From Paractinoplanes toevensis (GTDB lineage Bacteria > Actinomycetota > Actinomycetes > Mycobacteriales > Micromonosporaceae): a stretch of DNA of 64,000 bases. Each line of letters starts with the position of its first letter. Position 1 is the stretch's first letter. The stretch is taken from positions 62,001 to 126,000 of the forward strand of contig NZ_BOQN01000048.1 of the NCBI RefSeq assembly GCF_018332695.1, written 5' to 3'. Below, one piece after another: positions 53,695 through 64,000 of this stretch. The position numbers were made by a program, and so were the translations under genes. The notes under the pieces were generated by a model. It was not told the origin of the DNA. It did no database searches and saw only the letters and a program-made list of their open reading frames with translations.

Positions 53695-54489
53695 GTGACC
53701 GGTCAGTCGATCGTCCTCGCAGCGGATGTTCCGTTCCCGCCGAGTGTCGAGGACTTCTACCTGCCCAGCATCCTGCCGTGGGCCGAGCACGACAACTACT
53801 GGTTTACCAAGATCACCGCGTTGGTCTGGCTGACCACGGCACTGATCATCATCTACTTCCTGGTGTCGTACCGGAAACCGCAGCTCGTGCCGACCAAGAA
53901 GCAGTGGCTCGCCGAGAGCATCTACGGCTTCGTGCGGAACAACATCGCGGTCGACATGATCGGCCCGCGCGGCGTGCAGTTCGCGCCCTATCTGACGACG
54001 CTGTTCTGCTTCATTCTGCTGAACAACTTCTGGGGCATCGTCCCGTTCGTGCAGATCTCGCCGAACTCGCACATCGCCTTCCCGGCATTCCTCGCGGTCA
54101 TCAGCTACGTGATGTTCATCGCGGTCGGCATCCGGCACCACGGTGTCGTGAAGTACTTCAAGACCGCGCTCATCCCGCCGGCGCCGTGGTTCATCCTGCC
54201 GCTGCTGATTCCGATCGAGTTCTTCTCGAACTTCCTGGTCCGGCCGTTCTCGCTCGCCGTCCGTCTGTTCGCCAACATGTTCGCCGGCCACATGCTGCTG
54301 CTGGTGTTCACGCTCGGCGGATTCGCGATGCTGAATGCGAATGCGTGGTTCGCGCCGTTCTCGGTCGTCTCCTGGGTGATGACGATCGCGCTGACCTTCC
54401 TTGAGTTCCTGGTGATCTGCCTCCAGGCCTACGTCTTCACCGTGCTCACCGCGAGCTACGTCCAGGGCGCGCTCGCCGACGGGCACTGA
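53695..54489 (+). CDS. atpB: ATP synthase F0 subunit a
   Basis: 264 residues. Proton half-channel subunit of the membrane sector. The essential arginine is in NFLVRPFSLAVRLFANMFAGH, with the conserved Asn and Gln-containing last helix LVICLQAYVFTVL. About five or six helices. GTG start with AGGAAAGG upstream. Confidence 0.96.
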   Translation: MTGQSIVLAADVPFPPSVEDFYLPSILPWAEHDNYWFTKITALVWLTTALIIIYFLVSYRKPQLVPTKKQWLAESIYGFVRNNIAVDMIGPRGVQFAPYLTTLFCFILLNNFWGIVPFVQISPNSHIAFPAFLAVISYVMFIAVGIRHHGVVKYFKTALIPPAPWFILPLLIPIEFFSNFLVRPFSLAVRLFANMFAGHMLLLVFTLGGFAMLNANAWFAPFSVVSWVMTIALTFLEFLVICLQAYVFTVLTASYVQGALADGH

Positions 54490-54560
54490 GCTTGAGTTTT
54501 TCCGCACTACCCCGTTTGTCGTCCCGCGTGACAGTCACGCGAGATACCAGGAGGAACTGA

Positions 54561-54788
<228 letters not shown>

Positions 54789-54820
54789 ACCCACCCTTTA
54801 AGCCTCTCTGGGAGGTCTGA

Positions 54821-55378
54821 ATGCTCAACACAATTCTGGCCGAGGCCGCCGCCGAGACCGAACACAACCCGATCATCCCGATCTGGCAGGAGATCGTTCT
54901 CGGCCTGATCGCGTTCGTCGTGCTCGTCGTCGTGCTGACGAAGTTCGTCTTCCCGCAGATGGAGAAGACCTTCGCGGCGCGGGTCGACGCGATCGAGGGT
55001 GGCATCAAGCGCGCCGAGGCCGCTCAGGCCGAGGCGAACGAACTGCTCGAGCGGTACCGCGCGCAGCTCGCCGAGGCCCGCACCGAGGCCGCTCGCATCC
55101 GCGACGAGGCTCGGGCCGACGCCGAGGGCATCCGGCAGGACGTCCTCAACAAGGCTCGCGAGGAGTCCGACCGGATCATCGCGGCCGGGCAGGAACAGCT
55201 CGCCGCCCAGCGCGAGAGCATCGTGCGGGAGCTGCGGTCCGAGGTGGGCACGCTCGCCGTGGACCTGGCCAGCAAGATCGTCGGAGAGTCCCTCGCCGAC
55301 GAGGCGCGCAGCCGTGGCACCGTCGAGCGGTTCATCGCCGACCTCGACTCGGCCGGCACGACCGGCGGGCGGCGCTGA
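54821..55378 (+). CDS. atpF: ATP synthase F0 subunit b
   Basis: 185 residues. One membrane helix (about 23-45) then a long charged helix (KRAEAAQAEANELLERYR) that forms the peripheral stator stalk. It ends at TGA overlapping the delta ATG by one base (TGATG). GGGAGG precedes the ATG. Confidence 0.95.
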   Translation: MLNTILAEAAAETEHNPIIPIWQEIVLGLIAFVVLVVVLTKFVFPQMEKTFAARVDAIEGGIKRAEAAQAEANELLERYRAQLAEARTEAARIRDEARADAEGIRQDVLNKAREESDRIIAAGQEQLAAQRESIVRELRSEVGTLAVDLASKIVGESLADEARSRGTVERFIADLDSAGTTGGRR

Positions 55379-56199
55379 TGGCGTCGAGCGTCAGTCAGCA
55401 GGCCTACAACGAGGCCGTGGCGAAGCTCGAGGCCGAGACCAGCACGGCCTCGGCCGCGCAGCTGGCCACGGTGGCCGACGAGATCCTGTCGGTGGCCGGC
55501 CTGCTGCGGGCCCAGCCCCGGCTGCGCCGGGCGCTGACCGACCCGTCACGGCCCGGTGCCGATCGGGGCGAGCTGCTTCGCTCGCTGCTGACCAGCAAGC
55601 TGGCCGCGGCTACCGTGGCCACCCTGGTCGCGCTCGCGTCCGGTCGCTTCTCGCGGCCGGCCGACCTGCTCGACGCCACCGAGCGGCTGGGCGTCGAGGT
55701 CGTTCTCCGGTCCGCGGAGAAGGGCGGCAAGCTGGGCGATGTCGAGGACGAACTGTTCCGCTTCGGGCAGATCGTCGGCGGCAGTGCCGAGCTGGCGGTC
55801 ACGCTGAGTGACCCGGGTGCGCCGGCCGGGCGTCGGGCTAAGCTCGTTGAGGAGTTGCTGAAGGGCAAGTCCCAGCCGGCGACGGTTCGTCTCGTCGAGG
55901 TTGCTCTCGAGGGCTTCGGCGGGCGCGGCTTCGAGGCCTCGCTGACCAGGCTGGTCGAGCTGACCGCGGCGAAGCGCGACCGTGAGGTCGCCTACGTGAC
56001 GGTCGCCAGGCCGCTGACCGATGCCGATGAGCAGGCCCTGTCCGGAAAGCTGGCCGAGATGTACGGCCGGCCGGTCTCGCTGCAGATCGTGGTTGACCCC
56101 GCGATCATCGGCGGGGTCAGTGTCCGGGTCGGCTCCGACCTCTACGACGGCACGATCCTGCGCCGGCTCACCGCAGCCAAGCAGGCGTTCGCTAAATAG
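55378..56199 (+). CDS. atpH: ATP synthase F1 subunit delta
   Basis: 273 residues, longer than E. coli delta (177) as is usual in actinobacteria, the extra being in the N-terminal half. C-terminal OSCP signature VDPAIIGGVSVRVGSDLYDGTI and L...L...AKQAF. Links the stator stalk to the alpha-beta crown. Confidence 0.94.
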   Translation: MASSVSQQAYNEAVAKLEAETSTASAAQLATVADEILSVAGLLRAQPRLRRALTDPSRPGADRGELLRSLLTSKLAAATVATLVALASGRFSRPADLLDATERLGVEVVLRSAEKGGKLGDVEDELFRFGQIVGGSAELAVTLSDPGAPAGRRAKLVEELLKGKSQPATVRLVEVALEGFGGRGFEASLTRLVELTAAKRDREVAYVTVARPLTDADEQALSGKLAEMYGRPVSLQIVVDPAIIGGVSVRVGSDLYDGTILRRLTAAKQAFAK

Positions 56200-56290
56200 T
56201 TTCTTCCCCTCGGTCCGTCCGCGGTGACGTGACGATCGAGTAGGCCCCTCGGTGGCGGCGACGTCCCGAGCTAGACAGAGAAGGCAGAGG

Positions 56291-57940
<1,650 letters not shown>

Positions 57941-57943
57941 GTC

Positions 57944-60315
<2,372 letters not shown>

Positions 60316-60330
60316 CCCTTCTCGCGACAA

Positions 60331-60366
60331 ATGAGCCGCGCCCGCCGTCAGGTGGGCGCGGCTCAT
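60331..60366 (+). terminator. Terminator after atpD
   Basis: Perfect 13-bp stem ATGAGCCGCGCCC/GGGCGCGGCTCAT, ten-base loop, then CGCGTTT. It stands between atpD and the LCP gene and suggests that most atp transcription ends before atpC. Confidence 0.8.
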
Positions 60367-60451
60367 CGCGTTTCCCGGCCTTCGCACGGGCGTTAGGGCT
60401 TTCGCGGCCTAGGTAGGCTGGCGGTGTCGCCTTTGATTGTTGGGAGTGGAT

Positions 60452-61573
60452 GTGGCCAAATCCAGCAAACGCCGTGCCCCGATGTGGGCCCGGTTGTGTG
60501 CGATCTTCGGCTGCATTCTGATGGTCCTCAGCGGTGGTGCTCTCGTGACCGGCCAGGTCGTGCTCGCCCGCTACGCCGGCGCGGTCGAGAACAAATCCCT
60601 GCTCGGCGGCAATGACGCGGCCGCGGCCGACAAGGTCTCCGACATCAAGGGTGCGCAGAACATCCTGCTCGTCGGCATCGACCCGCGGACCGACACGCAG
60701 ACCCCGCTCTCCGACTCGATCATCGTGGTGCACGTGCCGCAGTCGATGGACCAGGCGTACATCTTCTCGGTCCCGCGCGACCTGCTGGTCGACATCCCGT
60801 CGTTCGACAAGACCGGATTCCGCGGTGGTCGCTCCAAGATCAACGCCGCGATGGGGTACGGCAGCGCGATCGGCAACGGCAAGCACGACGCGGCCCAGGG
60901 GTTCGAGCTGCTGGCCAAGACGGTCCAGCAGCTCACCGGCATCGACGGCTTCGACGCCGGCGCCATCATCAACTTCGGCGGCTTCAAGAAGATCGTGGAC
61001 GCCATGGGCGGCGTGACCATGAGGATCGACCAGAACGTGAAGTCCGAGCACCTGCAGCCCAACGGCAAGCCCCGGCCCCGGCTGTCCCGGTGCGCCGACA
61101 ACACCTGCGAGCACCCCTACTACGGGCCGCAGGCCGAATACAAGGTCGGCACCTACCACCTGCAGGGCTGGCAGGCCCTCGACTACGTGCGGCAGCGCTA
61201 CGGCCTGCCGAAGAGCGACTACGACCGCCAACGCCACCAGCAGCAGTTCATCAAGGCGATGGCGTCGCAGGCGCTGGGCAAGGACGTCATCACCAACCCG
61301 GTGAAGCTCGACAAGGTGCTCAAGGCGGCCGGCGACGCGCTGGTCTTCGACGGCAACGGGCACGACGTGGTCGACTGGGGTTTCGCCCTGAAGAACGTCC
61401 GGGCCAACAACATGACGACGATCAAGCTGCCCGGCGGGGGAATCATCGAGAACGGGAAGTACCAGGGCGAGGCCCTCGACGAGAGCGCCGGCGAGTTCTT
61501 CAAGGCGGTCAGCCAGGACCGGTTGCCCAAGTTCCTCTTCGACCACCCGGAGTATGTCAACAAAGAGAGCTGA
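60452..61573 (+). CDS. LytR-CpsA-Psr (LCP) family cell-wall ligase
   Basis: About 373 residues from the GTG at 60452, with TGGGAG five bases upstream. One N-terminal helix (about 18-40) and an extracytoplasmic LCP domain: NILLVGIDPRTD, LSDSIIVVHVP, FSVPRDLLVDIP, NAAMGYG and VRQRYGLPKSDYDRQRHQQQF with the conserved Arg and Asp residues. LCP proteins transfer anionic glycopolymers such as teichoic acid or arabinogalactan from lipid carrier to peptidoglycan. It is inserted between atpD and atpC. Confidence 0.92.
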   Translation: MAKSSKRRAPMWARLCAIFGCILMVLSGGALVTGQVVLARYAGAVENKSLLGGNDAAAADKVSDIKGAQNILLVGIDPRTDTQTPLSDSIIVVHVPQSMDQAYIFSVPRDLLVDIPSFDKTGFRGGRSKINAAMGYGSAIGNGKHDAAQGFELLAKTVQQLTGIDGFDAGAIINFGGFKKIVDAMGGVTMRIDQNVKSEHLQPNGKPRPRLSRCADNTCEHPYYGPQAEYKVGTYHLQGWQALDYVRQRYGLPKSDYDRQRHQQQFIKAMASQALGKDVITNPVKLDKVLKAAGDALVFDGNGHDVVDWGFALKNVRANNMTTIKLPGGGIIENGKYQGEALDESAGEFFKAVSQDRLPKFLFDHPEYVNKES

Positions 61574-61577
61574 GCCA

Positions 61578-61592
61578 CCCCGTACCACGGGG
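61578..61592 (+). terminator. Small hairpin after the LCP gene
   Basis: CCCCGT/ACGGGG stem with an ACC loop, five bases past the LCP stop and with no U run. Weak; it may only partly separate LCP from atpC. Confidence 0.35.
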
Positions 61593-61652
61593 GCCGAGCT
61601 CGCCGTTTAGACTTCACCCATTCGGTAGTACTTAGCTGAGCAGGGAGACAGC

Positions 61653-61934
61653 GTGGCCAACCAGCTGCCCGTCAAGGTCGTAGCCGTCGAGGAGCGCATC
61701 TGGTCCGGCGAGGCCGAGATGGTCGTCGCACGCACCACCGAGGGCGAGATCGGCGTGCTGCCCGGCCACTCGCCGCTGCTGGGCCTGCTCAAGGAGCCCT
61801 CGCAGGTGCGGGTCAAGCTGGCCGGCGGCGAGCAGTTGACCTACGACGTGAGCGGTGGCTTCCTCTCGATCGACGCGGACGGCGTGACCGTTCTCGCCGA
61901 GAGCGCCACGCCCGCCACCCCCGAGTCGCACTGA
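61653..61934 (+). CDS. atpC: ATP synthase F1 subunit epsilon, short form
   Basis: 93 residues with only the beta-sandwich domain (VKVVAVEERIWSGEAEMVVA, GVLPGHSPLLG, VSGGFLSIDADGVTVLAE). The C-terminal two-helix inhibitory hairpin of the usual 130-residue epsilon is absent, which is common in actinobacteria. Separated from atpD by a terminator and the LCP gene. GTG start with GGGAGA eight bases upstream. Confidence 0.93.
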   Translation: MANQLPVKVVAVEERIWSGEAEMVVARTTEGEIGVLPGHSPLLGLLKEPSQVRVKLAGGEQLTYDVSGGFLSIDADGVTVLAESATPATPESH

Positions 61935-61943
61935 CGTCCGGCG

Positions 61944-62417
61944 ATGCGGATTCTGGAGGTCTTCGGAATCTGCTTCGCCGTGTTCTTCGCGCTGCTCTTC
62001 GCCATCTTCTTCCGGCAGCGGCTGCTCAATCTGGGCGGCGGCACCATCCGGCTGCAGGTGCGGGTGAGCACGATGATGCCCGGCCGGGGCTGGTCCACCG
62101 GCATCGGCCAGTTCGTCGGCGACGAGCTGCGTTTCCACCGCATGTTCAGCCTCGCGTTCCGGCCTAAACGGGTGCTCGACCGCGAGGTCCTCGTGGTCGA
62201 GGAGCAACGCCGGCCGGACGGGCCGGAGCGGCTCACGATGCCCGCGCAGTGGGTGGTCCTGCGATGTTCCAACGGTGAGGCCGGCCAGATCGAGATCGCG
62301 ATGGCCGAGTCCACCGTCACCGGCTTCCTCTCCTGGCTCGAGGCGGCGCCACCGGGCCAGCCGGGCAGTGTCAGCCCGCGCCCGACGATCCGCCCCCGCC
62401 CCACCATCGAGCACTGA
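61944..62417 (+). CDS. DUF2550 family membrane protein
   Basis: 157 residues. One N-terminal helix (about 6-25), then a soluble domain with WSTGIGQFVGDELRFHRMFSLAFRPKRVLDR, PERLTMPAQWVVLRC. DUF2550 proteins are typically encoded right after atpC in actinobacteria. Function unknown. Starts nine bases after atpC, so probably co-transcribed. Confidence 0.87.
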   Translation: MRILEVFGICFAVFFALLFAIFFRQRLLNLGGGTIRLQVRVSTMMPGRGWSTGIGQFVGDELRFHRMFSLAFRPKRVLDREVLVVEEQRRPDGPERLTMPAQWVVLRCSNGEAGQIEIAMAESTVTGFLSWLEAAPPGQPGSVSPRPTIRPRPTIEH

Positions 62418-62420
62418 GCA

Positions 62421-63203
62421 ATGCGCATCCGGATCGTCGACGCCTTCACCGCCACGCCGTTCCGCGGCAACCCCGCCGGGGTCGTCGTGCTGGACGAGTT
62501 TCCCGAGGCCGAGTGGATGCAGCGGGTGGCGGCCGAGGTCAACCTGTCCGAGACGGCTTTCGTGCACCCGGTCGGCGACGACTTCGCGCTCCGCTGGTTC
62601 ACCCCGGCCGTCGAGGTCGCGCTCTGCGGGCACGCCACCCTCGCCACCGCCCACGTGCTCGGCCGTGACAAGGCGAGCTTCCACACCCTCAGCGGCGTCC
62701 TGACCGCGGTGTCCGGCGGCGATGGGTGGTACACGCTCGACTTCCCGACCGCTCCGCTGACGCCGGTTCCGGCGCCGCCCTGGCTGGCCGAGGTGCTGGG
62801 TGCTGAGGTCGGCGAAGTGCACCACACCGGGCCGAACACCGACGACCTGCTGGTCGAGCTGGCCGACGAGGCCACCGTCCGCGGTCTGCGCCCCGACTTC
62901 GCCACCCTGGCCCGGGTGGAGAACCGCGGCGTGGTGGTGACCGCCCCGGCGGCGGAAGCGGGCGACTACGACTTCGTCTCGCGCTTCTTCGGCGCCGCCG
63001 CGGGGGTGGCCGAGGACCCGGTCACCGGCAGCGCCCACACGGCCCTCGCCCCGTTCTGGTCGGCCCGGCTCGGCGGCCGCACATCGCTGGTCGGCTACCA
63101 GGCCTCGCCGCGCGGCGGTTACGTGCGGGTCGAGCTGGCCGGCGAGCGCACCCACCTGACCGGCCAGGCCGTCACGGTCGTCGACGGCGAGCTCTACGCC
63201 TGA
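62421..63203 (+). CDS. PhzF family isomerase-like protein
   Basis: 260 residues. DapF-like double hot-dog/barrel fold: VDAFTATPFRGNPAGVV, NLSETAFV with catalytic-type Glu at about E44, the ALCGHATLA segment and the EDPVTGSAH phosphate-binding turn. PhzF proper isomerises a phenazine precursor; most relatives have unknown substrates. There are no other phenazine genes here. Begins three bases after the DUF2550 stop. Confidence 0.9.
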   Translation: MRIRIVDAFTATPFRGNPAGVVVLDEFPEAEWMQRVAAEVNLSETAFVHPVGDDFALRWFTPAVEVALCGHATLATAHVLGRDKASFHTLSGVLTAVSGGDGWYTLDFPTAPLTPVPAPPWLAEVLGAEVGEVHHTGPNTDDLLVELADEATVRGLRPDFATLARVENRGVVVTAPAAEAGDYDFVSRFFGAAAGVAEDPVTGSAHTALAPFWSARLGGRTSLVGYQASPRGGYVRVELAGERTHLTGQAVTVVDGELYA

Positions 63204-63571
63204 AGCTCGACCTCGTAACCCCAGTTGTCCTCAAGATAGGCCGCGTAGGAATCGGGCCCTCCCGCGTGCGGATGCCGGTCCGCGAAGAGCAGTGACCAGC
63301 CGTTCTCCTGCGCCAGGCGGGTCAGCCGGTCCACCTCGTCCCGGCCGCCCACCGCGAACGCCACATGGTTGAGACCGGGCGCGAGCCGGTCGTGCACGTC
63401 GCCGGAGAGCGCCGGCGACTGCTCCAGCACCAGGTAGACCTCGCCGTACTTCCAGGACCGGCCACCCGGCCAGTCCTGGAAGACGGTCCAGCCCAGCTCG
63501 CCCAGCAGCCACCCCCACGGCCCGGACGAGCCGGCCAGGTCCGGCACCCACAGCTCGACGTGGTGCAGCAC
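63194..63571 (-). CDS. VOC family protein
   Basis: 125 residues from the GTG at 63571 (LHHVELWVPDLAGSS). Single glyoxalase/dioxygenase-like module: metal-type His near position 3-4, LNHVAFAVG and the final GYEVEL acidic residue. Starts at the stop of the adenosyltransferase gene and is probably co-transcribed with it. Convergent 10-bp overlap with the PhzF-like gene. Substrate unknown. Confidence 0.82.
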   Translation of the reverse strand: MLHHVELWVPDLAGSSGPWGWLLGELGWTVFQDWPGGRSWKYGEVYLVLEQSPALSGDVHDRLAPGLNHVAFAVGGRDEVDRLTRLAQENGWSLLFADRHPHAGGPDSYAAYLEDNWGYEVELQA

Positions 63572-64000
63572 TAGGCCGCCCCGCCCGGGACCCACTTCAC
63601 GTCGCCGCCCGGGTTGGCCGCCCGGGACAGGATGAAGAGCAGGTCGGAGAGCCGGTTCAGGTATTTGGCGGGCAGTTCGCTGGTGCGGTCCGGGTCGTAC
63701 TCGATCAGGGTCCAGGCCGCCCGTTCCGCGCGCCGCGCCACCGTGCGCGCCACGTGCAGCAGCGCCGCGCCCGGAGTGCCACCCGGCAGGATGAAGCTGT
63801 CGAGCGCCGCGAGGCGCTCGTTGAACTCGTCGCACCAGCCCTCGAGCCGGGTCACGTAGTCCTCGGTGATCCGCAGCGGCGGGTAGGGCGGGTTGTCGGC
63901 GAGCGGGTTGCACAGGTCGGCGCCGACGTCGAACAGATCGTTCTGCACGGCGGTGAGCACGACGCGTACGTCTTCGGGCAGGTCGCCGAGGGCGAGCGCC
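63571..64000 (-). CDS. Cob(I)alamin adenosyltransferase, PduO type (N-terminus beyond window)
   Basis: C-terminal 142 residues are visible up to the window edge. Transfers the adenosyl group of ATP to cobalamin. FILPGGTPGAALLHVARTVARRAERA is the family-defining helix with the Arg and Glu of the ATP site, followed by YLNRLSDLLFILSR. The N-terminal ATP-binding part lies outside. AdoCbl supply is used by enzymes such as methylmalonyl-CoA mutase; none is visible here. Confidence 0.93.
   Translation of the reverse strand, partial: ALALGDLPEDVRVVLTAVQNDLFDVGADLCNPLADNPPYPPLRITEDYVTRLEGWCDEFNERLAALDSFILPGGTPGAALLHVARTVARRAERAAWTLIEYDPDRTSELPAKYLNRLSDLLFILSRAANPGGDVKWVPGGAA

Overview
The window looks like a chromosomal segment from a high-GC actinomycete, most likely Micromonosporaceae (Actinoplanes-like). 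The signs are strongly GC-biased third positions, frequent GTG/TTG starts, ATGA overlaps, and the actinobacterial gene order argS-lysA-hom-thrC-thrB-rho-rpmE-prfA-prmC-tsaC-wzb-glyA-atp operon. The genus is an inference from gene order and style, not from a marker comparison.

Layout. 1-4204: tail of argS, then lysA, hom, a small VOC gene and thrC (aspartate-family amino acids). 4190-9753: a MarR regulator divergent from an RND transporter, an MFS transporter and a small membrane protein. 9764-13004: thrB and rho, with a long rho leader. 13137-17972: an insertion between rho and rpmE carrying nitric oxide synthase, a VOC protein and, on the minus strand, a compact RNA-repair operon: T4 Rnl1-like ligase, kinase/phosphatase, a second small ligase and a membrane-anchored methyltransferase. 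18187-19581: rpmE and prfA. 19565-46753: a 27-kb accessory block between prfA and its usual partner prmC. 46813-52735: prmC, two threonylcarbamoyl-AMP synthase paralogs flanking a low-molecular-weight phosphatase, an SDR/DUF2867 protein and glyA. 52732-61934: ATP synthase genes, with an LCP gene between atpD and atpC. 61944-64000: DUF2550, PhzF-like, VOC and a cobalamin adenosyltransferase cut by the window edge.

The accessory block reads as a catabolic module. A Tat-exported quinoprotein dehydrogenase (with an Asp pattern associated with lanthanide use) sits beside a complete pqqA-C-DE-B operon that supplies its cofactor. A quinate/shikimate dehydrogenase and a three-domain protein that begins as 3-dehydroshikimate dehydratase point to hydroaromatic acids. 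An aldehyde dehydrogenase, a ThDP enzyme, a branched-chain-type ABC importer (with LivM and LivG fused), an old-yellow-enzyme family protein, a type III CoA transferase and a citryl-CoA-lyase-like protein complete it. IclR and TetR regulators are present, and two short repeated motifs in the promoters look like their operators. At its right end are a TPR-diguanylate cyclase-like protein and two membrane-anchored beta-propellers.

Most noteworthy are the RNA-repair operon, the PQQ/quinate island with its tri-domain fusion and candidate operators, and the divergent TsaC paralog.
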